NCBI RefSeq assembly: GCF_037975245.1
Contig: NC_092568.1
Span: 2,170,001 to 2,234,000, forward strand
Source of the DNA: Apostichopus japonicus
Taxonomy: Eukaryota; Echinodermata; Holothuroidea; Aspidochirotida; Stichopodidae
Length of the DNA stretch: 64,000 bases
Direction of reading: 5' to 3'
Part shown: piece by piece, positions 11,566 to 26,331 of the stretch
How the letters are laid out: each line of letters begins with the position of its first letter
Numbering within the stretch: position 1 is the stretch's first letter
Position numbers and translations under genes: made by a program
Notes under the pieces: generated by a model
The model's database searches: none
What the model saw: only the letters and a program-made list of their open reading frames with translations
What the model was told of the DNA's origin: nothing

Positions 11566-12036
11566 CATTACTATGACTTTCATCAACTGTGTCGTTTTAT
11601 TTTGTTCGTTTATATGGTTCTACAAACTACGAAAGATTTCGTCCTACTTGTAAAACTTGTCTTTGAAAGATAATTGGGTAGCTATGTATTAACTCGCAAT
11701 CATTGTAAATACTTATAATTATGACTAATTATGGCGTTATTGAAATGAAAGAAAATTGTTATTACTTTGGATCATAATAAAGCAGAATAATTGTTTTCGC
11801 TGTGATGTTTGTTCATTTGTTTGAATATTCTTGCTATTTTTGAGAGGGAGACAGATAAACATAACTTTAGTAATCTACAGATCGAGTTTAAATGGATTTA
11901 CTGATATGCTTCTATAAGGATAAATTGATGATGCCGCCGGTTCCTCAGGACAGACCTTAAATGGTAATGACAATCCATTGTGAAACAAATTGAAATGTAT
12001 TATGAACATGCAATTTGGAGCCACACACACACACAC

Positions 12037-12038
<2 letters not shown>

Positions 12039-12119
<81 letters not shown>
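12039..12119. repeat. (TA)n microsatellite
   Basis: About 40 TA units, the expanded counterpart of the array at 10159. Confidence 0.97.
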
Positions 12120-12120
<1 letters not shown>

Positions 12121-12566
12121 CTATTTTATTGCTAATGTTTATACACTTGTATCCTGTTTATGCAGAGTGTACCGTACAATACAAGAAATCCGCCCCTGTA
12201 GCCCCTATAAGACGTAACGTAATATCACAGTGCCAGGAATATTTGATTCGCAGGACATGCAGTGGTACGTAAGAAAAGGGTGAATATATTAATAAACCAG
12301 AAATATTGGTTAAAGCTTACGTAACAAAGCTCAAATGAAACTTACCATGCAGTACCACTCTGAAAGCACTTTATCTCACTGAACTAAACATATCGATGTA
12401 AGTTAATTACCTTTCTGTAAAGTCTGAACACGTTAGAAGGATCAGCACATCCATAACAATATACTTTTGGGAACTTTTAGCAACTCTTCGCAGCCTGTTA
12501 ATATTTGGTAATGATTCTGATGAGCCGTCTATATAATATCTTACAATTATATACTGTTGTACTTAC

Positions 12567-12940
12567 CTGTCCACAGCTATGGCACTAATATGATAAATGG
12601 ATGACCCACTGAATACAAAACCAGGTAAAAAGAAGTTAAATCTCGTCGTCTCGAAACAGGTTGCTGGACTAATAATTAACCGTGGAGTTAGGTGTAATGG
12701 CAACGCAATTAAACCGGTGAAAAAGTCAGTCACTGCAAGGCTCAATAAGAAATAATTGGACACTTTCCGTAATCTAGCATTCCTAATAAATGCTAAGATA
12801 ACCAACAGATTCCCTACTACAGTTCCAATAAATACTGGTAAATACACCAGAAGGTAGCTTACAGTGAGGAATGGGCTAAGAGCCAAACTAATCAGATTAC
12901 GATCAGAAACATTGTATTCGAGAAACGAATCATTCATCAT
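12567..12940 (-). CDS. GPCR-A, coding exon 1 (N-terminus to TM3)
   Basis: Encodes residues 1-125 of GPCR-A. I chose the ATG at 12940 (tandem ATGATG, A at -3). The open frame extends upstream but only with non-ATG codons. The N-terminus has the sequons NDS and NVS, as expected outside the cell. TM1 carries GNLLVI (43-48), TM2 LAVTD (about 68-72), and TM3 ends in SAIAVDR. The donor is ACAG|GTAAGT, phase 2, joining exon 2 at 4243 across an 8.3-kb intron. Introns at this DR(Y) site are common in class A receptors. One oddity is that the only Cys before TM3 (Cys95) lies 30 residues before the DR Arg rather than the usual 25. The amine-binding Asp at 3.32 is absent (Gly), so this is unlikely to be an aminergic receptor. 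Confidence 0.88.
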
Positions 12941-13639
12941 GGTCGAAGAACACTCACAAAATACAATCGGCGGAAAACTTCTTAGTTCTGCCAGACGAAA
13001 AATCTTCAAATTGATCGAGTATATGCCAGTCCGTCAGATACACTCCATAGGCCTGTGTTGTTGTATCGCTTGTACTCTGCGAACAAGGTTGCAGCTGATT
13101 CTATTCCAAGGGTCGCCGAGTTGTACTTAACAGGCCCTCAAAAATGAACATGTAGAAACCCGATATATATATATATGCGCAGTCGTGCTGCAAGGCTGTG
13201 AAGCCTGTGATCTGTCACGCATCTGGTGGGAGTGAACCTAATATGCAAAATAATATAAACCTCCATTGGTTATGGATGAATTCTTATTATTAGGAGGGCG
13301 ATAGGGTAGAAGTATAGTAAACCAAGCTCCACTTTATATGAAACCATATTTGTAGATCACTTGATGAAACTTACGTTGTTTTGTAAATGGTAACATGATA
13401 CACGACATATATACCGTGACAATTCCGGAAAATAAATTTGAATAAGTAATAACTTAGCAGACAATAAAATCTGTGTGACGTCAACGGAAATTGTCTGACG
13501 GAAAAAGGCAAGGGAGTATTATAGAACTTGGACGTTTAGGAATATGCGACTGCATTATCTCTGTAAGATGCCAACTGTATAATAAGTCACCAACGTGGGT
13601 CACGGTCATAGAGATAAATATAGATAATCCATATCCAAA

Positions 13640-13640
<1 letters not shown>
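12941..13640 (-). promoter_or_regulatory. Conserved 5' flank of GPCR-A
   Basis: Aligns closely with 49457-50168 upstream of GPCR-B and stops abruptly at a (TA)n array. It should contain the 5' UTR and at least the proximal promoter, because it is all the upstream DNA the two genes share. I cannot assign a TATA box or start site with confidence. Confidence 0.45.
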
Positions 13641-16160
<2,520 letters not shown>

Positions 16161-16211
16161 TGTAGGTCAGCCTGCATCTAACACACTACAAGGACCTATC
16201 ACAGTGAGGAA

Positions 16212-16340
16212 ATGTCATCTCATCAGGAAGACACCAGATTGTTCCAAGGAAAAGACCATTCAGTTACATACCAAAGATACAGACCAAAGTATGAGGGCTA
16301 CAATATTGTTGAAAAATTTATGACATTTCTACAAGAGCAG
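16212..16340 (+). CDS. Class I SAM-dependent methyltransferase, exon 1
   Basis: First of six coding exons (129+161+226+95+114+106 = 831 bp, 276 aa). It encodes the N-terminal helix region (FQGKDHSVTYQRYRPKYEG...FLQEQ), which matches the start of the methyltransferase_11 proteins often named after Dictyostelium DDB_G0268948. The start is the first ATG after an in-frame TAA (16179-16181). The donor is GAGCAG|GTAAAG, phase 0. The exon starts about 50 bp after the edge of the GPCR relic, so the ancestral promoter may lie elsewhere or have been replaced. Confidence 0.85.
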
Positions 16341-16831
16341 GTAAAGATAGTTGTGAATATTATATTGATTGGTGTTGTCATAGGCCTATCTTAGTCTAAA
16401 AAGTAAAAGTAAACAAAAATAATGCCTAATTATCAATCGTAATTGAGGAGGATGAAACTGCTCAGAAGGTGCATGACACTTGACAGAAGGAGATTTGCAA
16501 TGTACAGGAGAATCATGGTACTCTTATTATTACCTATCTTTCTGGAACTAGACATTTTGGGACAGTTCTGATTCACTTAGTTAAATGCATGCAAGGCAGC
16601 TAATCAGATATATTAACTAGTGTGAATCAAGCTGGATCCCCCCCCCCCCCCAACAGCTAGACCATTGATCACAGCCAGGTGTTTCCCATACATTTATATT
16701 TTGATCTTATGGGATGTGTTGCCCAGCTCTGCAAGTGCCTAGTAGAACATTACATACATGGAAACATCACTCACACATGTTATCTGAGAACTTTGAGCAA
16801 ATAATGCTTTAGATTCATTGTTATCTTATAG

Positions 16832-16992
16832 TGTCCTCCTCCATATCAACTTGCGTTGGATCTGGGCTGTGGATCAGGTCAATCAGCTCATCTTCTTGCC
16901 TCTCACTTCAAAGAAGTCATTGGCATGGACTGTAGTGAAGAACAGATTAAAGCAGCTCAGGGATCATCCACTTTAACCAATGTGTCGTTCAG
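16832..16992 (+). CDS. Methyltransferase, exon 2 (SAM-binding motif I)
   Basis: Encodes CPPPYQLALDLGCGSGQSAH. The LDLGCGSGQ at residues 52-60 is the glycine-rich motif I that binds S-adenosylmethionine. The acidic residue after strand 2 is in GMDCSEEQ (Asp76), which would contact the ribose. The acceptor is TTATAG and the donor TTCAG|GTAAG, phase 2. The methyl acceptor of this family is not established, so I give no substrate. Confidence 0.9.
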
Positions 16993-17916
16993 GTAAGAAA
17001 GCAGCTTATGTGAATGTTCCGTTATAATTGCAACTTAAGCTACTCCAGTCTCCAAGGAAATGAAATTTAACTCTGAAATAATATTTTGGCTTATTGCGAA
17101 TATATGTCAATGGGTAGGAGAGAAAGAAGACTTTTCCCCTTGGCAGTAATCAACTCATGCTGAAGGTGGAAGGACTACAGCTTAGAAGGTTATTGGACAT
17201 TAACATGAAGTGTGAATTGGGGGATATATTGACAGGTTAATTGGGTTAATTGAAGAAAGGAGAAAACAGTTCCCCTGAAAATAATGGAATCATCCGTAAG
17301 AGATTCATGGACTACCACGTGGGTATTTCAAATAAGTGTGAGTGGTTGGTGATATCATACAGAGCAGTCAATTTACTTTCGTTACTAGCCTACCTGTTAC
17401 TGATGCAACTCTGTTACACATACATCCCACTGGGGATGATCCACGATTTGAGAGGAGTGATTAATTCATTCATGCACACAACTGAAAGTACCCATTGCAG
17501 TTGTTCTTAGTACATGTTCACAGTAAACATAATCAACCAAAACTACGGGGGAAAATTGTTATCCGATTTTGCATCGCAAACTAGACATATTGCTATACAA
17601 GTGCAAAGATGTAAAGAGACAGTTCAAAGCTTTCAAAACTGCTCCACAAAATTTGAACACTAAATTATTCCCTAACTGACATTAATTCATTGATCTTCTT
17701 GGACAACCTTCAAAGAAATCCAGCCATTTATAGTAGTGATAATAAAACAAAATTTCTTGACTGGTCCAAGGTATATGAAAATGAAGTGAAAGTCCTGGTT
17801 AATTGAGGTTGCCTGTTCAGCTCTGTGAATTAATACACAATGTAACTTTGTTGTTATTTATATTGTTACTGTACTTTCGTCATTTCACCTTCTCGATCAT
17901 TTCATTAATCGAGAAG

Positions 17917-18142
17917 ATGTGGAGATGAGAGCAGTCTTGGTTCTATTCAAGATGGCTCCGTGGATCTCATAACATGTGCACAATCCATTCATTGGATGGA
18001 CTTGGATGTCTTGTACAAAGAGTTGGACAGAATATTGAAGCCAGGCGGCTGTTTGGCGGCCTATGGCTATCATTCAAACACCGTTCACGTCACAGACGAC
18101 CAATCAGAATTGGAGACTCAACTACAAGATATTGTGCAAGAG
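17917..18142 (+). CDS. Methyltransferase, exon 3 (motifs II/III)
   Basis: Begins by completing Arg97, then CGDESSLGSIQDGSVDLITCAQSIHWMD. VDLITCAQSIHW (112-123) is the family's hallmark strand-4 segment, followed by LDRILKPGGCLAAYGY, the conserved post-motif LKPGG turn. The acceptor is GAGAAG and the donor CAAGAG|GTGAGG, phase 0. The 920-bp intron before it holds no gene. Confidence 0.9.
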
Positions 18143-18457
18143 GTGAGGAATTAATGAATGGTTAATATTAAATTTTGGTGTTGGCCTCAAATTTTGACAT
18201 ATTAAAGGTTATTAGATTACAGTAAGACTGCTCATAGAACTTTGAGCATGATTTACCCTTGTATTAACTTTTTAACATATTAGTGATGCTATTTCCTAGA
18301 GTCTGGTGTGCAATTGTATTAGTACAACGTGTGTTGAATAAGTGTTTCAGTTGATGTCTTTTCTGAGTTATATCGTCTGTTTTATTTTGACCTCTTATAC
18401 CTAGGTTATATGTCATTCCATTTTGAAAGTACTTAATCTACAATGTTTCATCCACAG

Positions 18458-18552
18458 ATTAATGACTGGATTATGCCATACTGGTCAGAAAAGATTAATT
18501 TGATATACAGTGCCTATAAGGACTTACCGTTGCCCTTCACTGACAATAAAAG
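18458..18552 (+). CDS. Methyltransferase, exon 4
   Basis: Encodes INDWIMPYWSEKINLIYSAY followed by a DLPLPF segment, part of the C-terminal cap domain seen in this family. The acceptor is TCCACAG and the donor AAAAG|GTATAG, phase 2. Confidence 0.85.
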
Positions 18553-20171
18553 GTATAGGAGTGATGCTTTTATGTCCCCTGAACAAAGTATAGAAGGGAA
18601 TAAGCTTGGTGCTGTCAGTCTACAATTCCTTTGGTTTCCTTACTACATTTTATTTCTGTCGCCATGACAACAACTTGAACGAATAATTACATGTCATAGC
18701 CTCTATCAGCATTCGTATCTTAGTTTGAAGGTATCTGAAATAAGATAAATGTGTGGAATGTAAAATGTTTTATTGTTTTGTTATTCCTGTCCAAAGGCAA
18801 AACTTGTTATGTGGATCCAAATAAGTGAGTACAATTAAACTATTCATATTTGAAAAGGTCAAAGGTCATTTGACCTCAGAAGAGGTCAAAGTCTGAAAAT
18901 CTTTTAATTGGATAGATTCAAAAGTTTTCAAAAGTTTGGATGAATTTCGTACGTGACATGTAGATCTATCCGCCTTAGAAAGTGCGGCAAAGTTATTTCC
19001 CTTACAGTTCACCTAATTCAGCAAGAAGGTATGTCAGATATAACTTACTTTTTTTTTAGCACTTTTACATATTTCAATTTGTTTTGGTGTTGATAGTTAC
19101 TTAATAACAAACAAGGTACATGTGATGACAGATCATGTCCTTAATCAGACCATGAAGCTTCAATTCTGCAATTCATCATCAGACGCTGAGAGATTAACCC
19201 CCGGCAAATGATCATTTGCCTCAGTTCCAGTTATGTTGTTTTCTGTCATGCCTCATCTGTTCACTGATTAAAGTAGATTATGTAAAAATAACACCTGATC
19301 TGTATATATAAATGAGGTTATGCCTGTCATAGTATACCAGTGTGATGTTTAATTGATAAGGCACATGGTATAAAGTTCGTTAATTCCTAGTCAAAAATCA
19401 TTGTAAGGGAGGAATATAGTCTTTCTTTTTTAGTAAAATAGTGAAAATACTAAGGCATTGTATGTACAGACACTGTTACTGATCTCTGCAACTTTTTATA
19501 GCAACTCGGAAATATTACACAGCGTTTTATAGAAAAGTGATGTTGAAATCATAACATTTTGAAACAAAAACAGCACTTAATGTCTAAAAAGGGGAATTTT
19601 TTTGACACCATTAAAGTTACAAATTATATAGAATTTTCTCAAGTTTTTGTCATGTAAAGAGTAAACTTTCCAATGCATTTTCCGTAAAGTACCCAGACAG
19701 AATAACCTTATTCGAGACATTAGAATTTTGTAGAATTAATCCTTTTTGAGGCATTTTGCTTCCTTTTGTTTATTATTGGCTTAGCACCATCTATAAAAAA
19801 AAAGAGCAAGCAATACAAATAAAAAAGAACAAGCAATACAAAAATAGGAGAAGAAAAGAAAATTTGACTGAAGCAGCCACGTTGTATGGCAACAGAGTTC
19901 AAATAGATTCTCACCCGGTAAATATATTCACCACTGCATTCGATCTTTGACGGACCACATTACTTGAATAGTGATGATGTGCAGGTGTAAGTTAAGTATA
20001 TCGACAAGATATATATTAGCATAATGATCAAATCCAACTTGAGAAACAAATCAATTATTAGTTGAGAAGATGAATTTAAATTTTTTTTTTTTTTAGGTCG
20101 AGTCCATGTCATGGTCTTTGTGCGAAATATTTGTGTTTCTCGTGTCACTTTGATTATTTTTTGGATAACAG
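18553..20171. other. Methyltransferase intron 4
   Basis: This 1.6-kb AT-rich intron has no recognisable element or conserved ORF. Confidence 0.7.
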
Positions 20172-20285
20172 GTACGTCGATGAGGTAAAGTACCAGGAAA
20201 TGAATGCTGAAGGAGTCTTTGGACTGATTGAGTCTTTCTCCGCTTACCAAATAGCAATTAAGAAACATACAGATGGGACTAAACG
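20172..20285 (+). CDS. Methyltransferase, exon 5
   Basis: Encodes RYVDEVKYQEMNAEGVFGLI then ESFSAYQ...KKHTDGTKR. The frame stays open past 20285 to TAA at 20328, but using the donor AAACG|GTTCAG gives phase 2 and joins cleanly to the last exon (GTKR-FVDCIRKYC), as in the family. I prefer that model. Reading through would give an unrelated tail without the final strand. Confidence 0.8.
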
Positions 20286-20328
20286 GTTCAGGGATTACAG
20301 AAGGAAGGGAGTGAATGTACTGAAATAA

Positions 20329-20343
20329 GGGGGGGGGGGGGGG
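20329..20343. repeat. Poly-G tract (15 G) in intron 5
   Basis: One of at least eight G or C runs of 13 or more in the window. Confidence 0.95.
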
Positions 20344-20909
20344 TCATGATGAGAACCGTTTGCAAATCTCCTCAGAATGTTAACTTAACTAATAATATAT
20401 AAACGATTTTCTTGATAATTGAGTCACTTTGTGAGAAAGCATATATATATATATGGTCATACTGTTTTCATTTTGTGATAGGTTTGTCCAAAAGGGCATG
20501 GACACAAGCATTTTGCATATGTGCAAGAGAGCCTTCTAGGTGGGGTTAGTTTGGCTTTTCTGGGAGGGTTTGTGGGTGGGGAGGGGGAAAGGGTGGGGAG
20601 GGGGGAGGGGGGAAAGATGTAAGACTTACTTTTTATCATTGTTGAATTAAAGTTTTTTTTGAAAAGTGTAAGATTCTGTCTAAATAAACCAATCAGCTGT
20701 TAGAGGGCTTTTCAAGCGATTTTAAATTTTAGATGAAGACTCTTTTTTTAATCACAAATACTTCAAGGTTCCTATCATTTAATGAGTAATAGAAGTGGCT
20801 GTGGGTGAGCTCATTATGCTAGTGTTAGTCTTCATTGCATTCTTCATTACACTTTTACAATTTTTCATTTTTCAAATTTTCACTGGACACCTTTCTGTCT
20901 GCTTTCCAG

Positions 20910-21015
20910 ATTTGTGGACTGCATCAGGAAATATTGTGATCAACCAGAGGAGTATAAGCTGAAGTACTCATCCAATCATTTCTTAGTTTTATCGAGGAAA
21001 CCTGCAAACAAATGA
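20910..21015 (+). CDS. Methyltransferase, exon 6 (C-terminus)
   Basis: Acceptor GCTTTCCAG. The first A completes Arg, then FVDCIRKYCDQPEEYKLKYS and a final hydrophobic strand HFLVLSRK, ending PANK and TGA at 21013. That strand is the usual C-terminal end of class I methyltransferases, so the 276-aa model is complete. All six exon junctions keep frame, which argues for a functional gene. Confidence 0.87.
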
Positions 21016-23464
21016 TTTAAATAGTATCACTCAACATATTTATTAATTATCCCAGTTAAAGGGCATTCCATGTTCTTGAACAACATAGCATTTCCTGGTT
21101 CACAACTATCGAATAATGTCTTTTAATGTGTGAGAGAGAGAGAGAGCTGGTCATTTGTTGCATTAGATGTAAGTACTGTACCATGAATAATCTACTGCTA
21201 TTAAAACTCTATGATAAATGCTGCATCTAGCTATCATTATTTACATATTAAAAATAATCTGGGCTGATTATATTTTCATCTTTGCCGTATCAGGCCAATG
21301 AGGACCCCACGACACCATATTTGGGAAAGGAGAAATTCCACATATCATTTGTACTAGTAAATCAATTAAGAACTCATGGATGGGAGACCTCACTAAATAG
21401 AAGGTTCTAAAAGTGGTTGAAACGGCTGATAGAATTTGTTCAGACACTGCATAGTTCATTTGTACGCAAAACCCCAGCAGTGCTGCTGAGCTCTGAAGCA
21501 ATAGATCACCAATCAAAGGACTATAATATTGATTACATTGAGACTTTAAACAAAGCATTATTTAAAAGAGCTCAAGCACTGTCGGTCTATTTTATATTCT
21601 CTTTTATATTTACTTGAGGGAACCGCTGTTGGAATTCTTGTCTTAATTACGTTTGGTATTTTCAACCTCAATGTAACTTGCTTTTGATGATATGTACATA
21701 TGCATGATCTTTGTATTTGCATATAAGCACCAAGGCACAAACAGATATATTTGTTTACTGGTGTAGTGGACTACAGGTGTAATTGCATTTTTTTTCTGAG
21801 ATACTAAAGAAATACTTTGTAATATATAACGACCGCATTAATTACTTGGATGAGTCCAGCCAGTTCTATCAATTTTCCTATGCTAATACCACTGTAAATT
21901 CTCTTCCCAAATCATTCGTATGCATGGACAGTATGAACAATTTCTAACCTTTATCTGATAGAAACTTGTTATTCAATCAAGTGGTTTAAAGGGGAACATG
22001 GAATATTGCAGTATAGAAAAAAAAATTGTCCCAACTGGGTGGATGAATCAGATGGGAAGTTGCATATGCCTAATTAGCTATAGAAATTAAACATTACATA
22101 ATTTTTGAAATAATTAAGATCGCTATAATAGAGAAGAAAGTTTTATATTTCTTAAAACATTTTTAAGAAAGCTGCAGGGTAATCATTTCTGGGACTAACA
22201 AAAATATTCATTTCATGAAAAGGATTACTGACAGTGTGTTTTATTTTCATACTTACATTGTAATATTTAATGCAAAATACAAATATATGAAATGTTTATT
22301 TAAACATATTTCCAATAGCTGCTGTGGTTTTTCGTTTTGTGGCAATCTATACAGTGTCGCCAAGTCCCCTTCTCATGTTAAAATTTCAGAAGTCTTTGAG
22401 GAAAACAAAGCAAAAGCTAGGCCTAAGCATTATACTAAATTGTTAGAATTAGGAAACTTACTAGCGAAATTGAAGACTCGTGTAAACCTTGTCTGGGCTA
22501 GAGGAATTCAGGGGTGGTGCAGCTGGGTGTGTGTGTGTGTGTGGGGGGGGGGAGATGTGATGAGGGAGGCAAACTTTCCCCTCCTTTTGTGGAAACCTCA
22601 AAAAGTCCTTTTTTTGTCAATTAGAAGTGCTCCTTGTCAATTAGAAGAAAAGAAATTGCCCAGCTATGGAACATGAAATTAACGGTAATGAAAAAGGGGT
22701 CTTTTTTTTATAAGTCAGACCAACTTTACAATACGGAATTTGAGACATAGATGAAAGCACAGAATACCCATTTTGTTGGTGTAACTTTATGGTTTGCCAC
22801 CTCAAATCAGAGTACTATGTCCCACTAGCTCTCGAAGCTTGTACCCTCTACCCCATCCCCAGATGGAACCCTCAATTTCCTTCCTTCCCTAGAGAAATTC
22901 TTCCTTCTATGAAAAAGGGAAAGTAATTACTCCACAATAGGGAAAGAAGACACTAGACTTTATTGCCCTAGAAAATATTCATGGCCAGGAAAATGACACC
23001 CAGAAAGTACTGCAGATTTGCGCGGTGGCAATTGGTCCTTTACAATGGCGACACTTTATCTGCTTCTCTTCAAGCCAAAGTTCAATCTCTTCTTTGTAAC
23101 TCGTGATATGCCAGGCTGCATATTCATAATTTTACTAATAAAGAACTGACACACTGAAAAGGAAAACCACCTTTGTCCCAGAGAGGTTCTAGGGTCCACA
23201 GCCTCTCGAAACAATAATTATTCGCATAGTTGTATTTCTCTTCTGTGGGGAGGATACACCCAGACTCCCTTACATGGGGCGTCAGCTGCAACGACCCAGA
23301 GCCGCATTTATCCGTTTATTAATCATGGATCCGCCCTGATGATCACTGACGTGCCCAAGGTGGTCGGGACCATGCCCCCACACCCCCATCGTCGGTCGGG
23401 GGAAATGGTTCACTCGTGGCATTTAAAAAGCAAATATTCAACCAGGGAAGAATTAGACCACAAC
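21016..23464. other. Intergenic, no gene seen
   Basis: AT-rich DNA with a short (GA)n run near 21131-21146 and a GTGTG/poly-G stretch near 22528-22552. The open frames here are short and have no protein-like conservation that I can see. The first few hundred bases presumably hold the methyltransferase 3' UTR. Confidence 0.55.
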
Positions 23465-24066
23465 CAGGCGCGGCGGAACGGGAAAATTATTGGGGGGGGG
23501 GGGGCTAATGTGTGGAGACTATCTAAGCGGAGCGCCACCATCGGTTTTTGGGTTTTTCAAACCCCCAGATGGCCGGAAACGGCACTTCCCGAGTGTTTTA
23601 TGCTGCGAATACCTAGCCCTAAAATATGGGTCTCAAGCCTACAATTTCTCAGATTTGTATATTCGATGGTGTTTTAAGAGAGTAGCTATTACTCGTAGTG
23701 TACTCGCAAAGACGTTTTTGAGTGTAGTAAATTACTACTTGCAATTAAATGCAATAATTAAATAAATGTCATAAGAAAAAACGGAAAGCATTTCTTAATG
23801 TCAACAAATGGGTGTGAAACCATTTGCAGTTGCAAATTTCTATGAACCAAGCACTGTCACGAATGCATGTACCCCCAGCATTTACTAAAATTATTACACC
23901 TATATATAGTGTACACGTGTGCATCGGACAGATCGACAAGTATGCATTGAAAAATGGCAGATGCACGTTTCGGAGCCTTGGTAGATATTGGGGGGGGGGG
24001 GGCTTATCATGCATTTGCCCCCTCAACTTTTTCATTTCAACATTTTCCCCCGTTCCGCCGCCACTG
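23465..24066. mobile_element. hAT-like nonautonomous element (family 1, copy 1)
   Basis: About 602 bp with terminal inverted repeats: CAGGCGCGGCGGAACG at the left, and CGTTCCGCCGCCACTG at the right. Flanking octamers ACCACAAC and TCCACAAC match at 7 of 8, an 8-bp target duplication typical of hAT elements. A 13-G run lies inside. It shares most of its sequence with 58913-60133 and has no transposase. Confidence 0.8.
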
Positions 24067-26279
24067 TCCACAACTACGCGTCAGAATATTCCTATTAGAC
24101 GTTTATATTGGTAGTCGCATTGAAATGTTTCCAGGACAACACCCATCCTTTACAAAATCCTTGATTCGCTCGCCTCTGGTCCTTCTATTCCATAACGGTT
24201 CAGGCCGCTTCCTAAATCAGTCGCAAGGAATTTTGAATTCGAAATCTGCGCACGCCATTGTTGCTTAAAATGAAAGGCTTAGCGCTTAGCAAGTGTTGGT
24301 GCGTTAGTTTATATTTTCTAAAAAAAATCTGTCATTGTTTATAGAAACGCTTTAATTCAAAGCACTATACTCTTGCGGTCAAAAGAGATCGTCTCAAATT
24401 AGATGAACTATAGACATGGTAGACTTCCTAGAAGTTGCCTCATATATGTGTACTTGCATTGACCGTTCACTTGTGCGTTTATTGGTTTATGAGATAATAC
24501 CATTGGGAATTGGCTTATGTCCAGCATTGATTGATGGCTTTTTATTTTGACAGTTAAAGAATTTTCAGCTGTTCGCTTTGCTTCGATAGGCATGATAGGC
24601 ATATTAGTTACATATATCATAAGCGTGTAGTGTAGTTGGTCATCTCATTATATAGATGGAGTTTCATTGTCGTTTTAATATATCAAGCTGGCCAATATGA
24701 AAAACGATCGTGCTGATTGTGCTGAGATCGACAAATTCCACATTCCACAGATTATGGAAGATAATCTAGGAGATTGCGTCCTACCTGACGTGCTTTTCAA
24801 GAAGCAAGATGATTGATAATACGAAAAGGGCCAAATTACTTACTGCAGTGTTTCCTTCTCTCCCCCCCCCCCTTCCCCTTATATTAGAATATACAGTGCG
24901 GCATCAGAATTTTCAGAGTGGGGTGAGGGTGGGAAGCAAAGTGAGGGCAAGCAATGAGTTAACTCATCCCAATTGGGATGGAGGAGGTTATGGAAGTGCA
25001 AACACGCACCTGTAGATAAAGTGCACATCGCAGGCAAATTTAGGGGCACATGTCATTTCCCCTCCTATCGAATGCGCCATCGGTGAACCAACTTTTTACT
25101 TCTTAAGATTATAATTTTTGCATGAAATTCAGATGTGTGACAAAACTTTAATGTCATATAATCAGGGGGCGTACACTGACCATTTACAAGAGGGATGCTG
25201 ATCGATATCGAGACTGACCAGCTCTTTTGCGATAGAATGCAATGACTAAGCTGAGTAAAGATTCGTAAAAATAAAGCAACAAACGGTAACTTTCTTTAAA
25301 ATTATAGCAGACTGTATGTACTGTTATTAATAAGTCAGTGCTGAGGGTCCTCTAGAAACTGTATAATTTTAGATAGTACTTGTTTGTCTCCTTGGCGGAT
25401 TTTGGAGCCCAAATATATATCAGAAAGCCGAGCAATCATCTTACATTTCTCTAGAATGTATCCCAGGGCCCCTAGATGGATCCAGGGGCGAAACCCCGGA
25501 GGTCAAGCGTTTCCAGATATTTCTTACTCTCTCGTAGAGAGTTTGAAGCGCCATTAGAAACGTGATAGAGATCAGTTCAACTATGGAAGGTATTCTATGC
25601 TCTGGCGGGGGGTCCGCAGTCCTTTCAGATAGTTCTCTTGCAGCTATTTTAAATTAAGCGCTGGTCCATCTAAGGAGCTTCGAAGTTGGAGCAATTTGTT
25701 AGCCTGTAACCTTTACCCAAATCTGGGAAATGTAGACGTAATGGAGAATGTTTCAGTTTTATTTAACCTCTCGATGTGAGTTGGGAGGGGGTACTTTGGG
25801 GAACAAGCATCTTCATGGGGGAAGCCCCCCCCCCTCATCATGAGCGCAAATATGGATATACTGGTTTGACTGTGCATGCGTTCAGTGTAATTCTTGAGGT
25901 ACACTGACGCTGCTGTAAATAGGTTGACCAACTTTAAATGATGCATTGAATGTTATTTATTCGTTATCCCTTTAAGTGTGTTACACCGGAAAAATAGGAA
26001 AATAGGTGATCATATTTCCTTTCTCCCCATGTCTGTATGTGTCGTTTTGGAATAACATGCCATTATTGCCTTCTCAAATATCTTTAAGAGAATGTACCAA
26101 GTATTTTATGATTTCTTAAAAAACATAAGTCATGTTTCTCACTTCTCTGAAATGTTTACTTCCACGACGTGGGTATGTATCTCCTTTGAAATACGATCAT
26201 ACTGTATAATTGTTTACATCATATCTTGGGACATAAAATCCAGTGTCTCAATTTGCAATTTTTCGAAAGTTTCTTATAT

Positions 26280-26331
<52 letters not shown>

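Larger units (their letters stand above)
8606..12377. repeat. 1.88-kb tandem duplication of the Penelope 3' part and GPCR intron
   Basis: 8606-10463 is repeated at 10486-12377 (offset 1880). The unit holds the truncated 5' end of the LINE, the Penelope linker/endonuclease and 3' repeat, and about 700 bp of GPCR-A intron with a (TA)n array. The copies differ at only a few bases (for example the two nonsense codons) and in (TA)n length. The 22-bp junction (10464-10485) repeats CTGAATATTTGA, pointing to microhomology. It is either a very recent duplication or an assembly duplication of two alleles. Confidence 0.9.

Noticed and set aside
12941-13009. Longer N-terminus for GPCR-A (KIFRLAELRS...) and the same for GPCR-B
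   Set aside because: The extension begins at TTG and has no ATG. The tandem ATG at 12940/49456 has good context.
20286-20330. Methyltransferase ending at TAA 20328 inside exon 5
   Set aside because: The GTTCAG donor at 20286 and the exon at 20910 give an in-phase, family-like C-terminus. The read-through tail does not.
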